NCBI RefSeq assembly: GCF_023898315.1
Contig: NC_064622.1
Span: 350,777,234-350,841,233, forward strand
Length of the DNA: 64,000 nt
Reading direction: 5' to 3'
Source: Schistocerca nitens
Taxonomy: Eukaryota > Arthropoda > Insecta > Orthoptera > Acrididae
A program made the position numbers and the translations under genes. This document shows, one piece after another, positions 1 to 10,860 of the stretch. Under the pieces are notes generated by a model that saw only the letters and a list, made by a program, of their open reading frames with translations, was not told the DNA's origin and searched no databases. Numbering within the stretch: position 1 is the first letter of the stretch; every line of letters starts with the position of its first letter.

Positions 1-231
1 TAAATGAATGTTGCTAATTAGTTTTCAGTAGAAGTTCAAATTTACACACAACTAAATGTTTTTATATTTTGCTAAGTAGGTAAAAAATAAGAGTCAGGTG
101 ATGTCCTGCATGTTAAAAAATGCAATCATGAACTTTTTTTCATCAGAGAAGTTTCTGGTAGTTCCTAGTAAATATGCATGATTACTCTTTTTCCCATTAT
201 TCCTCTTCCTTACTGTTTTGTTTTATTGCAG

Positions 232-441
232 ATGCAAGCAGTTTTTGATAAGTTATCCGAAACTGTTTTGGGCACAGAAGACAAAGCTGTTATCATTTCT
301 CAGTGGACAAGCATGCTGGAAATATTAGCAGAACACTTGCAGGAAATGGGTGTCAGATTCACAATTCTAAGCGGCTCGGTGCCAGTCAAAGATAGGGGTG
401 ACATTATTGACAAGTTCAATAGACCTGACAGAGGACCAAAG
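232..441 (+). CDS. TTF2: TTF2/lodestar-like SNF2 ATPase, internal exon (helicase C lobe, first part)
   Basis: This 70-codon exon encodes the start of the second RecA-like lobe of a SNF2-family DNA-dependent ATPase. It begins MQAVFDKL and contains the motif IV-like IISQWTSML and the conserved ILSGSV...KDRGDIIDKFN stretch that precedes motif V. The acceptor is a pyrimidine-rich tract ending in AG at 230-231, and the donor is GT at 442. Both boundaries are phase 0 and it joins in frame to the exon at 13223. In animals TTF2 (lodestar in flies) releases RNA polymerase II transcripts using ATP, notably at mitosis. The family call rests on all three exons, especially the C-terminal tail. RAD5- or HLTF-like SNF2 proteins are the main alternative. 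Upstream exons lie outside the window. The ATG at 178 is intronic and not a start. Confidence 0.85.
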
Positions 442-730
442 GTATAATATTATAGCAACATAAATGTGAGAAGCTTGTAATTAAGATTAAAATTGTGGAT
501 AATATACACATTTTCAGTGTTTCAGAGGATATAATGATAGCCATAAGAGAAATAATGTGAAACTTGAATCACAGTATATCGAATAACTGTGTTGTAAAAA
601 ATGAATTGAGAAAATTATTAAAATTGCCAAGGAGAGGGAAGCTACGCAGAACTTAACTTTAGGAACTGTATTTTTTAGTACACTTAAAAGTCTAGTCCAT
701 ATCAGTTCATGCAGGCTAGGAAAAAATCTT

Positions 731-1035
731 ACCTTCATAATCTCTACTGTTACTGAATTTAGCATATGTTAAAATGAAGGACTAAGTGAGGAACATGTAT
801 TTTTTTGTTTTCTTCCAAAAAAAATTATGTTATGAGATACAGCTCTCCAAATATGAAACTGTACATACCATTTTGAAGATGCGAATTTTGTAAAAAAAAG
901 AATTTAAAATGCTGTATCTCTGGAACAGTTCTAGATACTTCGATGAAAGATAGTTGCTTTATGCTTACAAAGAAATCCTTCATTTGGACTTATTTGTCAG
1001 AGTTCTTTTACTATAGTGTTCTGAACTTTTTTTAT
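731..1035. repeat. Left terminal inverted repeat of the long-TIR transposon
   Basis: This segment matches the reverse complement of 4035-4343 with scattered mismatches and small indels. A clear internal landmark is the stretch around 905-945 (CTGTATCTCTGG, AACAGTTCTAGATA), mirrored at 4135-4165. The length exceeds that of most hAT or mariner TIRs. Confidence 0.65.
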
Positions 1036-1062
1036 AATTTATGGAATTTTTTTTAAAATGCC

Positions 1063-1090
1063 TATTATTATTATTATTATTATTATTATT
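1063..1090. repeat. (ATT)n microsatellite
   Basis: Nine tandem ATT-type units lie within the left inverted repeat region of the intronic transposon. Confidence 0.95.
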
Positions 1091-1145
1091 AAGACTTAAA
1101 GATTTCAATTTATACAAGTTCTGTGTACTCTGTTTTGTTCTGAAA

Positions 1146-1411
1146 TTAGCCAGTGAATGAACTAAAAATGTGTTCCACTGCTTCAATATCTTCCTTTGAT
1201 ATAGAGTAATACCTTCCCGTTGAACCAATAGGAACTGGAGCACTTACAATCGTCAAAACATTGTGAACAGGAAGTGAGCACTGATGGCATTGTTGCTGTC
1301 CCTCAGCTGGAAACCTATGTCCAGCAGCTGGTCCATGTGGTAGTATAAAGTTCACTTATATTTTGTTTAACCCATAACTGGTGTCTATAATCTCTGCAAT
1401 CCACCAGTCAG

Positions 1412-1452
<41 letters not shown>

Positions 1453-3369
1453 ACAAACATCCCCCTTCTCAGGTTGCGAATCTGAATATTATCCTGCGGT
1501 TTCTGAGGTTGTAGCCGAACAAATGAAATTTTTTCTTTCTTGCTCTTTGAAGTGCGTGCAATATGAGATCACCCATCACTTTGAGCCCAGAAATGTGTCT
1601 TTTGAATTCCTTTCACAGGAGTAGTTTGTTTGGACCATTCTTCTTTTTTCTGCTCACGGAATTCTTCAGCTTCCTCCTTGGACAAAAGAATGAGGGCTGT
1701 GGATGTGTAATATTTCACGACTCTCATAAAATCCTCGGTATTCTGAATTGCAGCTGCATATGTTCTGGAAAGATTATGTTTTGTAGCATGGTGCTTCAGC
1801 AGGTCTCCTACACCATCACAAGGCCCCTTCCCATGACCAGTCAGTCGGCACAAGCGTCTTACTCAATTCAAACAGGTGGTAACGATTTTTAAAATGTTTA
1901 CAAGCACCGTAAGAAATAATGATGATCTTCTCTGCCGCTGTTTGCAGTTGAAGAATTTTGCGCATTGCTAGCAAAGCATATGCTGAGTCATGTCCTGTGT
2001 CATCACTTATAACTGCAACACTTGTGGTCTTGTTTTGAAAATATGTTACTCCTGTAAAAATTGAAACCTGGTCATTACTCAAATGATAGCCTTGTACTTC
2101 TTATGGGAAAATTACAGACAAGTTCTCAGCAAAATCACAGTGAAGCACTAAACATAGTTCTTCAGCCTGTACACACCCTGTCACTTCTGCAATGTGTTGT
2201 TGTTGCAATTTCTTCAGATGCTGTTGTGTTACTGCTTTCATTGACCCTTTACCAAGTCCATCAATGAAAATGTCAAAGGCAACAGCTTTCTTAATTACTT
2301 TATTTTCCTCCCGTATTGCTTCTAATTTCTGCAGAGTTATCTGCTACATCTTCCAGGCCAAGTTTCTGTAAAGACAGTCCTTCCTTTCCAGGGCAGTCAC
2401 CACATTCTTCAAACAGACAAGTCTCTCACTTTACGTTACAGACTGCTATTGACTTCACACGCCCAACCAAGGTGTCATATGTCATGTGCTCCAGTAAGTT
2501 ACCACACAAAAGTTCAAAATTCACACAGTACACACATAAACAAACATCTCTGGGTGGATGTGGAACTACCCACTTAAGCCGTAATGCATAAAATTTTGAT
2601 CTTCCAATACGTGAAGTTCTATACTTGCTCTTATAAATTGCAAAAGTTTCTTTAATACCGCGAGTCATGTACCTCTTAACTTGTACAACTTTTTGACCTT
2701 CAACTGTTGCAGTTATAGTTTATTTTTTTATTGCCACTCTGCCGAGAACAGTCCCATTACTCTTCCAGATAAAATGACTGCATTATTTTTAACTTGAGCT
2801 GCTTCTACAGGGTGGCCATATAATAGCAATCTGGTCTTCCAAAGACTCATTTTACAGACCTCACATTTATTGATTTGTCTACCATGTACTTTGATACTGG
2901 TGGAATGTGGTTCAAAATTGCTTTCTTTGAAAATGTCTCTGGAATAATAGTTAAAACATGCACCTTTTCACTGTAGAATGCACAGTATTCAATAGCTGAA
3001 TTGATATTTGTGAAAAATTCCTGGCAAGAAGGTGCAAGAGTGCTTTATTTCATTTTCTTCTGAAGATGTGATTTCTACTTTAAAGAGTGTGATCAGTTTT
3101 GCTGTAGTGTATTCATTCATAGCTTTAGTAATATCTCTGCACTTTCTTGATGCATAGAGCTTATGACTTGACTTCACTGACCACGGTTTCTTAACAGGAC
3201 TAACACCTACCTCTGTAGTTGACTGATTCAAGGTATTTAATTCTTCCTCTATTGATACAAAATATGCATCATCTGCACCATGGGAGGCTTTACCTTGTTC
3301 AGATACTATCATTGTTGTTATTCTGTCAAAACATTTAGAACACACAGTCATCACTGGAAACATCTTCAC
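1146..3369 (-). pseudogene. Broken transposase-like gene with FKNRYHLFEL and GHGKGPCDGVG motifs
   Basis: At least five - strand reading-frame pieces (2989-3369, 2426-2668, 1816-2082, 1569-1853, 1146-1355) appear collinear parts of one protein, separated by frameshifts and stops. The order is a Cys-containing N-terminal part, then IGRSKFYALRLKWVV followed by a Cys pair region, then SDDTGHDSA and ACKHFKNRYHLFEL, then DWSWEG and GHGKGPCDGVGDLLKH, and finally a GRYYSISKEDIEAVEHIF tail. I recall similar uncharacterised proteins in arthropod genomes but cannot assign a named superfamily. The acidic residues and the HGKGP.DG block suggest a DDE-like nuclease fold, which is inference. Confidence 0.5.
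1413..1451. repeat. (CA)n microsatellite
   Basis: About 19 CA units interrupt the C-terminal part of the degraded transposase gene. Confidence 0.95.
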
Positions 3370-3425
3370 TTTGAAGCAGAGTCTTCAAATGAGAGCATTT
3401 ATTCCCAACCTGAACAAAGTCTGTG

Positions 3426-3427
<2 letters not shown>

Positions 3428-3471
<44 letters not shown>
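3428..3471. repeat. (GT)n microsatellite
   Basis: About 22 GT units just upstream of the transposase fragments. Open frames across it (Cys-Val or Thr-His repeats) are artefacts. Confidence 0.95.
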
Positions 3472-4034
3472 TTTTTTTTGTCATATATAGCACTCTTTTA
3501 TGGATATGCAAATAGTCAGCACACTTCATTCTCCTGTGTCCCCAGTCAGAAGACATTTCAAACAGTCCTTTTCACAAACCACACTATAGTTGTGTCAGCC
3601 GGCAAATTTCTCACAAAAACACAGAACTCACTGGATGGTCTCAGATGTCTTAGAAGCCTCTTCAGTAAACAAATTAGCACTGAACAACTACAATATAGAA
3701 ACCTGCAATGAACAACCACAACAAAGAAACTGACAAGAAGCTATAAGTATAAGAAATATCTGCATCAATGAAAGTGAAAAAAAAACTGCAACAAAGACAG
3801 TAGAAATAAACATTGTAACAAAGAAATTAGTAAGAAACATCTTCAGCGAAGACATACATTACCCTTGAAAGCTAAATAAAATGATTTTTAAAACAAAACC
3901 TGTCCAACTTAAAAAAGTGGAAGTTCTCCTTTACAGAGAATGTAGTATTACATGGCACTAATCAAAAGAAAAAAAAATCAAACTTTTGTGGATTGGCACT
4001 TTGAAAAAAAATCTGTAAATTATAAAAAAAATTC

Positions 4035-4343
4035 AAAAGGTGACAGTAAAAGAACTTTGACACACATGTCCAAACGGTGGGTACCATTGTAATAATAAGG
4101 CAATTATCTTTCTAATAAAAAAAGCTGTAACAAAATATCTAGAACTGTTACAGAGATACAACATTTAAATTTTTTTTTCAGAAATTCGCTTCTTCGAATT
4201 GGTGTTCACAGTGTCACATTTGGAGTCCTGTATCTCGGGGCAGGAATTTTTTTGGAGAAAACTAAAACATATGTGTTTCTTACTTACTCCGGAGTTTTAA
4301 CATATACTAAATTCAATAACATTGGAGACTATGAAGGTAATAC
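4035..4343. repeat. Right terminal inverted repeat of the long-TIR transposon
   Basis: This is the mirror copy of 731-1035. The outermost conserved block is TATGAAGGTAA ending near 4343. Similarity fades gradually outward instead of stopping sharply, so the annotated outer edge is conservative. Confidence 0.65.
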
Positions 4344-4879
4344 CCCTGCCTGAAGTGAAGTGATACGAATTATGCCTTTTATTTATGTTTTACACGACAC
4401 ACTTTGGGAAATGATTCCCATTATTAAGTGTGTACTTCTTTGTACTATGATATTTTTTCATAATGTTTCTGCTCTGTTTTGTTGACTTTACTGCAATATA
4501 TAAAAATGCACATGTTTAAGTTATTTATCGATTTTTATATCTAGTTAGTGGCGAAATTTGGAATGACTTGTACATCCAGTTTCCTTATGGTCTATTTGTG
4601 CAGAGTCTCACATATGTTAAAACATCATTCTCAACTTTCAGCGCACAGTACGTATAGGGAATAACTTAAATAAACAAACAGTTACAAAGACGTTTGTAGA
4701 TGTAGTTGACAGAGAGAATGTTAAAGATCCTCCACAGATATTCTTTTGTACAGAAGGTACTTATCTTAAAAATACAGAAGGTACTTATCTTAAAAATATG
4801 GATTTGCTTACATCTATTTTACAATGGTGCTTATTTCTTTGTATTACTACTTTTATTTAAGTATATTGTCGAAGCACCT

Positions 4880-5821
4880 GAAGAAATTTACTGATTCACT
4901 TTCAAGGTTTTCATTTCACATTTTGTCTTTGTATTTTCTGTAATGTGTATATATGGCCAGTCCTTCTAATAAATCCATTTCATACCCTTTATTTGGTCGG
5001 TGGAGTACTTTGACATTTTGCTCTACTTTTCCAAATGGGTGTCCTGTAATGTGTATGTGTTTAGCTATTGCTGTGTGCATCTGTTGTGTGTGTAGGCTTT
5101 AATGTGCTCTGTGTACCTGGTGTTGAAATTTCGGCTTGTTTGTTCTAAGTAGAACATGGAGCGTTCCTGGTATGTTACTTTGTATATTCCAGAGTCAGAG
5201 TATGGTTAATCATTACACTTTGTATTATGTGTTAGTTTTTGTTTTAGTAATTTTTGAGAATATTTGCTATCTTCTGAGATATATTGCCAATGTATGGGAT
5301 GCTAGATACACATTAGTTTTTGTCTTTTTCTTTTGTAGTGCTCTTTGTGTTTGGATTTTTCTCCACTTTGGTTAGGACTGTGTCAACCATGGAAGCATTA
5401 TAATCATTAGCAACTGCAATCCCTTCACTATATTTATTTCTTTGTGAATGTTTTCTTGAGTCACAGGTATTTTAGCTGCCCTGTGTAGCACTGATCTGTA
5501 TGCTGCCTATTTATGGATGTCCAGGTGACATGAGGTTCCAGAGTCTGTTATGTCAGTCATTGTAGTTTTCCTGTAAATTTTGAATTTGGACTTGTTGTTG
5601 TTTCTTGCAATATTTAGGTCCAGGTAGTTGATGCTTTTGTTTTGTTCATGTTCCACTGTAAATGTAATTTTCTGATGTAGATTATTGAAGCAATCCAGCA
5701 TGCCTGTTATGTCTGTGGCATCCCTGTCCACTAACAGTAGTGTGTCCTCTACATATCTCCTATAAAATTTAGTTTTCCATAGACGGAGTTCTTGGCTGCT
5801 AATAACAACATTCAGGAGCAT
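4880..5821 (-). mobile_element. Penelope-like element fragment A: RT C-terminus plus GIY-YIG endonuclease
   Basis: On the - strand, 5821-5507 encodes the end of a Penelope-type reverse transcriptase: RRYVEDTLLLVDRD (the YVDD-type active-site region, here YVED), then INYLDLNIARNNNKSKFKIY and RKTTMTD. Further on, about 5210-4880 encodes a GIY-YIG nuclease remnant reading IYKVTY, FYLEQTSRNFNTRYTEHIK and HPFGKVEQNVKVLHRPNKGY. RT followed by GIY-YIG is diagnostic of Penelope-like elements. The catalytic Asp-Asp is already YVED and stops are present, so it is dead. It abuts element B directly at about 5822. Confidence 0.75.
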
Positions 5822-6767
5822 GTTGTGCCACAGGGTGGTCTACTTTGCTCTTGGCCACAGTATGGCAGTGACCATTCATTCTGGTAGACAGCTGGTTGTC
5901 ATACCAATATAAAAAGCTGTACAATAATTGCAGCAGAGCTGGTAAAGGACATTGCTGCTTTCACAGGTGGCCCAGCCCCTGATGGGGCAGGATAAACGTG
6001 TAACAGCACTGGAATAGGAAGTGTGGGAGAGGGGAGGGAGGGGTGGGGGGATTGGGCAGGTTTTGCGCCTGGGTCTTCCACAGGGATATGATCCTTGTGG
6101 CAAGGGGTTGAGGTTGGCAGTGGTATAAGGATGGACTAGGATGTTGTGCATTTTTTGTGGGCGATGGAACATGGTGAGTGGGCAACGGAAAACTATTTTA
6201 GGAGAGGTAAGAAGTATCTTGCGTAGGATGTCCCAGACTTCAGAGCACAATGATAGGTAATCAAAGCCCTGGTGTACAATTTAGTTCAGTTGTTCCAGTC
6301 CAGGCTGGTACTGGGTGATATAAGGGGACACTCCTTTGTGGCTGGTTCTTGGGGTCAGTTGGAGGATTGGGGGTGTGAGGGGGGAAAAAGCATGAGGTAT
6401 CTATTTGCAGATGAAGTCTGAGGGATAGTGCCTGTCAGTGAAGGCCTTGGTGAGACCCCTCTGTTACTGAACAAGGGAAATTTTGGCACTGCAAATATGC
6501 CGTCCTTGGGTGGCGAGGCTGTATGGTAGGGATTTTTTGGTGTGAATGGGGGGTGACAGCTGTCAAAATGCAGGTACTGTTCGTGGTTGGTGGGTTTAAT
6601 GTGGACAGGGGTGCGGATGGAGCCATCAGAGAGGAGGTGCTCAACATCTAGGAAGGTGGCATGTTTGGTTGAGGAGGACCATGTGAAGCAGATGGTAGAG
6701 ACGTTTTTGAGGTTATGTAGGAATGAAGTTAAGGTGTGTCCTCAGAGTCTTTCATGGTAGTGTGTCT
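5822..6767 (-). pseudogene. Penelope element B, RT C-terminus and GIY-YIG domain
   Basis: The - strand frames give FLDVEHLLSDGSIRTPVHIK with PTNHEQYLHFDSCHPP, the Penelope RT thumb region, then a proline-rich linker, then CESSNVLYQLCCNY and FYIGMTTSCL, the GIY-YIG core with the second motif as YIG. Several frameshifts split it over three frames. Confidence 0.65.
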
Positions 6768-6821
6768 GAATAAAATCCTCTCAGTTAGCAACCCATGTCA
6801 GTTTGAATAACATTCTCAAGC

Positions 6822-6852
6822 TTTCAATGGCTATCTCTGCCATCGTCGTCAG
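6822..6852 (-). ncRNA. Hammerhead-like core in left tail of Penelope unit C
   Basis: On the - strand the sequence reads CTGACGA, a stem-loop with arms ATGGC and GCCAT, then GAAA. This is the CUGANGA - stem II - GAAA core of hammerhead ribozymes, which are known to occur in Penelope-like elements. I could not define stems I and III or the cleavage site, so activity is not implied. Confidence 0.35.
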
Positions 6853-9078
6853 GAGTAAAACTACCAACTGCTGGGGACTAGCACAGTTTTCTACTTATAT
6901 ACCCACAATTACTACTGTTGACACTAATCAGGGAGGGCCTAAACGACATGCGCTGAAGGTGAGTTGGGCAGCTCATAGCAGGTCCAGCCTGCCACAGAAC
7001 CGAGTGCTGTCACGTGGTGCAGGGTTGGCGCCATGTTTGAAACTGCCACTCCTGCCTCCCTACAAGCATTAAGCATCCGTTCCTTCCTTTCGACATCCAT
7101 AGCATGCCCCGTGCCGTACTCAGTGTCTGCTCCTGATCTCTGTTAAAATTGTTGCTATTCATTCTAATCTCAGCCACCTCTTTTATAACAGAACCCCAGT
7201 ATGTTGACACTTGAGCCAAGACTCGTATTCTCAGACTATATTTTGTATTCGTTTTTCAGGCAATGCTCAGCTATGGCCTACTTGTGCTCCCTTTGTTTAA
7301 TGTGTCTTGTGCTCAGTACAACACTCTGCAACTGTTCGAATTGTCTGGCCTATATAGATGCTGCTGCACTCACACGGGACACCATACACACTGGGCACAC
7401 AAAGAGCTACATCAGCTTTAACACAACTTGTATCTTGGGGGGCGGGCTGGAACACTGCTCTCAATCCTGTTTATATGTCCTAAGTTGCTGCTCAATGCCC
7501 CACAGTATGGCAGGAAAGCCATTGGCTTGGCTTCTTCTGATTATTCAAAAGGTGTCCTCCTCTAGTGACATCTGAAAGCATTTGCAATGTCTCTTTTGTT
7601 ATAATCATTCTCTCTGAACACATGTCTCAAGTGCTGCAATTCAGACTGTAGGTGGTTGTTGTCAGAAATAACTTTAGCTCTGAGTATTAACATGTTCAAG
7701 ATAGTTTTTGAATGTACAGGATGGTGCAAACTATCAGCATTCAAATATCAATCAGTGTGCGTCAGTTTCCTGTACACTGAATGACCAACTCCTGCCTTTC
7801 AGTCAACTAAAACATCCAAGAACGACAGCTTGCCATACTTCTCGATCAAGATGGTAAATTTAACGTTGGGATGGACCACTTATATGGTCCATGAAGTGCT
7901 GCAGTGTATTTTCATCATGAGGCCATATCAGGAAGGGGCACCGATGTACCGTAGGAAGCAAGACAGACGCAACACTGCAGAGTTCAGAGGCTGCTCCTCA
8001 AAGCGCTCCATGAAGAAATTCGCGACTGCAGGAGATAATAGTGAGCCCATTGTTGTACCATCAAGATCGAGAAGGATGGCAAGCTACTGTTCTTGGATGT
8101 TTTAGTTGATCAGAAGACAGGAGGCTGGCTTGGTCATTCAGTTGTCAGCAAACCAAAGCACACTGATTGATGTTTGAATTCCAAAAGTTTTCACCACCCT
8201 GTACACAAGAAAACAGTCCTGAACATGTTAATACCCATGTTATTTCTGACAAGTACCACCCATAGCAGCACTCGAGACCTGTGTTCAGACAGAATGGTTA
8301 TATCAAAAGAGACATTGCAAATGCTTTCAGGTGTCGCTGAAGAATGACGGGTTGTGAATCGACAGAAGAAGCCAAGCCAGCAGCTTTCCTGCCATACTGT
8401 GGAGCAATGAGCAGCAAGTTAGGACATATACTGCAGAGACATGGATTGAGACCAGTGTTCTGTCTACCCCTAAGATACGAGATACATTGTGCCCTGTTAA
8501 AGAAAACAGAGCTCTTGGTGTGTGTGATGTGTATGGTGTCCTGTGCGAGTTTAACAGCATCTATGTATGCCAGACAATTTGCACAGTTACAGGGTGTTGT
8601 ACTGAGCACAAGAGAACTGTTAAACGAAGAAATTTCGATAAGTCAGCCACACCTGAGCATTGTCTGGATAATGGACACAGAATACAGTTTGAAAAAGTGA
8701 GAGTCTTGGGTCTTGCATCAACATACTGGGATTCCATTATAAAAGAGGCAGCTGAGATTTAATGAACAGTAACAATTTTAACAGAGACCGGGCGTACACA
8801 CTGAGTAGGTAGTGGGGGCATGCTTCGATGCCGAAAGGAAGCAACAATTAATGCTTAACATGTGCAGGGAAGTGAGAGCAGCAGTTTAAAATGTGGCACT
8901 GGCCCCACATAGCACCTGGCATCACTTGGTCCCACTGCTGGCTGGAGCTGCTATGAGCTGTCCAGCTCACATTCTGCGCAAGTGCCGTTTTGGCTGTCTC
9001 TGATCGGTGTCAGCGGCTGTGATGGTGAGTATACAAGTGGCAAATTGTGCTAACTCCCAGCAGCCAGTAGGTTCACTC

Positions 9079-9109
9079 CTGACGACAATGGCAGAGAGAA
9101 CCATCGAAA
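9079..9109 (+). ncRNA. Hammerhead-like core in right tail of Penelope unit C
   Basis: The sequence reads CTGACGA, then ATGG and CCAT pairing around a loop, then GAAA. It mirrors the core at 6822-6852 and has the same 31 nt length. One stem pair is lost relative to the left copy. Confidence 0.35.
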
Positions 9110-9179
9110 GCTAAACAATTTTACTCAAATTGATGCAGCTTTGAAAACCGAGAAGATTGTATTCAAAGATAGGGTGTCT

Positions 9180-10860
9180 TGGCTTGAGTCCAGATCATGA
9201 AGATACCATCAATGAACCTGAACCAGACTAGTGGTTTTGTGTTTTGGGAGGCTAGGAAGGTCTCCTCCACACGTCCCATAAAAAGACCGGCATACGAGGG
9301 TGCCATGGAGGTGCACATGGCTGTGACATGTATTTGTTTATACACCTTCCCTTCAAATGAGAAATTGTTGTCGGTTAGGATAAACTTAGCAAGATGTGTG
9401 AGGAATGAGGTAGTGTGTTTGGAGTCTGAAGGACAATTGGAAAGGTAGTGTTCAGTTGCAGTAAGACAATGGCCATGAGGGATGCTGGTGTGTAGGGACG
9501 TAGCATCAACAGTAACGAATAGGGATCCAGGAAAGGGGGGCGGGGGTGCTGGTGAAGAGTCAGGAGTCTGTGAAGGAAGTGATTGGTGTCTTTGAAGTGA
9601 GAAGCTAAATGACGGGCAATTGGTTGCAAGTATTGATCAATGAGAGATGAAATTCTTTCAGTGGGGCACTATAACTAGCCAAAATGGGGCATCCAGTATT
9701 GTTAGGTTTTTGATTTTGGGGAGCTTGTAGAAGGTGGGTGTGTGGGGTATCATAGGGGTGAAGAGGGAAATGGATTCAGGGGAGATGACCTGGGAAGTGC
9801 CTAAGGCCTTAAGCAGGGATTGGAGTTTTTATCAGACTTCTGGAACGGGATCACTCTGGCAATGTTCATTGGTGGAGGAGTCGACAATAGGCAGAGGCCT
9901 TCTGCCAGGAAGTCACTGTGATTCATCACAACAGTGGTGCAACCTTTGTCTGTGGGTAGGATGATTAGGTCGGGATTTGTTTTGAGGTTGTGTATGGCTG
10001 TTCTTCCTTCTGCTAAAAGGTTGGTGTTCTGAGGAAGGGACCTGGTGAAAGACAGTGAGGCTAAGTGGGAGGTAAGGAATTCCTGGAAGGTTGTCGGTGG
10101 GTTGTTAGGAGGTAGCTGGGGTGGATCATGATTAGGTGATGGTATGAACCGGAAGAAACAGGGTTCAGTGTTGGAATTAGGGTGGTTTTGGTTTGAGGGA
10201 TTGGCGGCAAAGAAGTGCTTACATTGCAGGGATCGTGAGGAGGAGAGTAGGTCTTTGACAAGTCCAGCGTGGTTAAATTTAGGAGTAGGGTTAAAGGTGA
10301 GACCTTTGGATAGGACTGAAACTTCTGTGGAGCTCAGGCTTTTGATGGAAAGGTTAACAACAGTGTTAAACACTGTGAATATAATAGGAGTTGGATAGTG
10401 GTGCTCCGAGGTGGCAGTAGGATGTCAGCAGTTTGGATAACTCATGTAGGTGGTGTCTGGGATGCTCCTCCACGTGCTGGAGAGGAAGGGATTCAATTTC
10501 AGAGATGTGATGTATGGAGTAGGGATTGCAGAGTAGTAGAATCTTGTGAAGGAAGCAGATGTGGTTGTGGGATGCCAGTGTCATGAAGATGTGTTTTTGC
10601 AGTACCAGGTTTGTGAGGGCCAGGGATTGGCAGAATCTGAAAAGATGTAGGTCATTGTGAAAGGAGGGGTGGGATCCAGAGAAAGGAATCTTTACCAGTA
10701 GGCCATTTGGGGTGATTCCATGGTTTAGGCAGCATTTGAGAAACAGGATGTGGTACTGCGTTTCAGCCAGAGAAAGGGATACTTGTCTGAATTGGTGCAG
10801 AAAGATGGAGCAAGGGTCCATTGTGGCAGGAATGGTGTAAAGGAAATCATTTTGACCCAT
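9180..10860 (-). pseudogene. Penelope element B, N-terminal part and RT core
   Basis: The N-terminal part reads VVNLSIKSLSSTEVSVLSKG and KFNHAGLVKDLL, followed by NPDLIILPTDKGCTTVVM, the typical Penelope RT fingers motif (ILPADKG). Further on come CTSMAPSYAGLFMGR (motif B-like) and WFRFIDGIFMIW, where the catalytic IDD is now IDG. Loss of the second aspartate and frame breaks near 9630-9800 indicate a dead copy. Confidence 0.7.

Larger units (their letters stand above)
655..4400 (-). mobile_element. DNA transposon with long terminal inverted repeats, transposase degraded
   Basis: A segment of about 3.6-3.7 kb is bounded by inverted repeats of at least 300 bp. Sequence around 731-1035 matches the reverse complement of about 4035-4343, including TATGAAGGTAA at the outer part and AGATACAGC inside. 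Weaker similarity continues outward to roughly 655 and 4400, so the true ends are uncertain. No target duplication is obvious. Between the repeats lie - strand coding fragments of one transposase-like protein. The whole element sits inside a TTF2 intron in antisense orientation. The arms have diverged visibly, so it is an old copy. Confidence 0.6.
6768..9168. mobile_element. Palindromic Penelope unit C (inverted pair) with 11 bp flanking repeat
   Basis: Two copies of a third Penelope family meet head to head. The left copy (- strand, about 8057-6768) holds RT (TTMGSLLSPAVANFFME, then YGKLSFLDVLV) and GIY-YIG remnants. The right copy (+ strand, about 8058-9168) starts at KDGKLLFLDVLV and runs through GIY-YIG (VCQTICTVTGC, DKSATPEHCLDNGH) to the tail. 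Both tails end alike (GAATAAAATC at 6768, its reverse complement form at 9152-9166). The unit is flanked by GTAGTGTGTCT (6757-6767) and ATAGGGTGTCT (9169-9179), matching at 9 of 11, as expected for a target-site duplication. It interrupts element B. Confidence 0.7.
5822..10860 (-). mobile_element. Penelope-like element B, interrupted by a palindromic Penelope unit
   Basis: Read on the - strand from 10860 down, the order is an N-terminal region (10860-9801), RT core (9345-9180), the interrupting unit (6768-9168), then the RT thumb side (6767-6435) and a GIY-YIG domain (about 5965-5825). Without the insertion the element is about 2.6 kb. The two RT halves rejoin in frame when the inserted unit and one copy of its 11 bp flanking repeat are removed. 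It is degraded by frameshifts and is antisense to TTF2. Confidence 0.7.

Noticed and set aside
178-231. ATG at 178 as a start codon for the first ORF
   Set aside because: The stretch to 231 is an intron end with a typical acceptor. Similarity to SNF2 proteins begins exactly at 232.
3280-3711. 143-codon + strand frame with Val-Cys repeats
   Set aside because: Open only because of the (GT)n microsatellite. The real relic is the - strand transposase.
731-4343. Calling the long-TIR element hAT, mariner or piggyBac
   Set aside because: TIR length and sequence and the transposase motifs fit none of these, and no diagnostic target duplication was seen.
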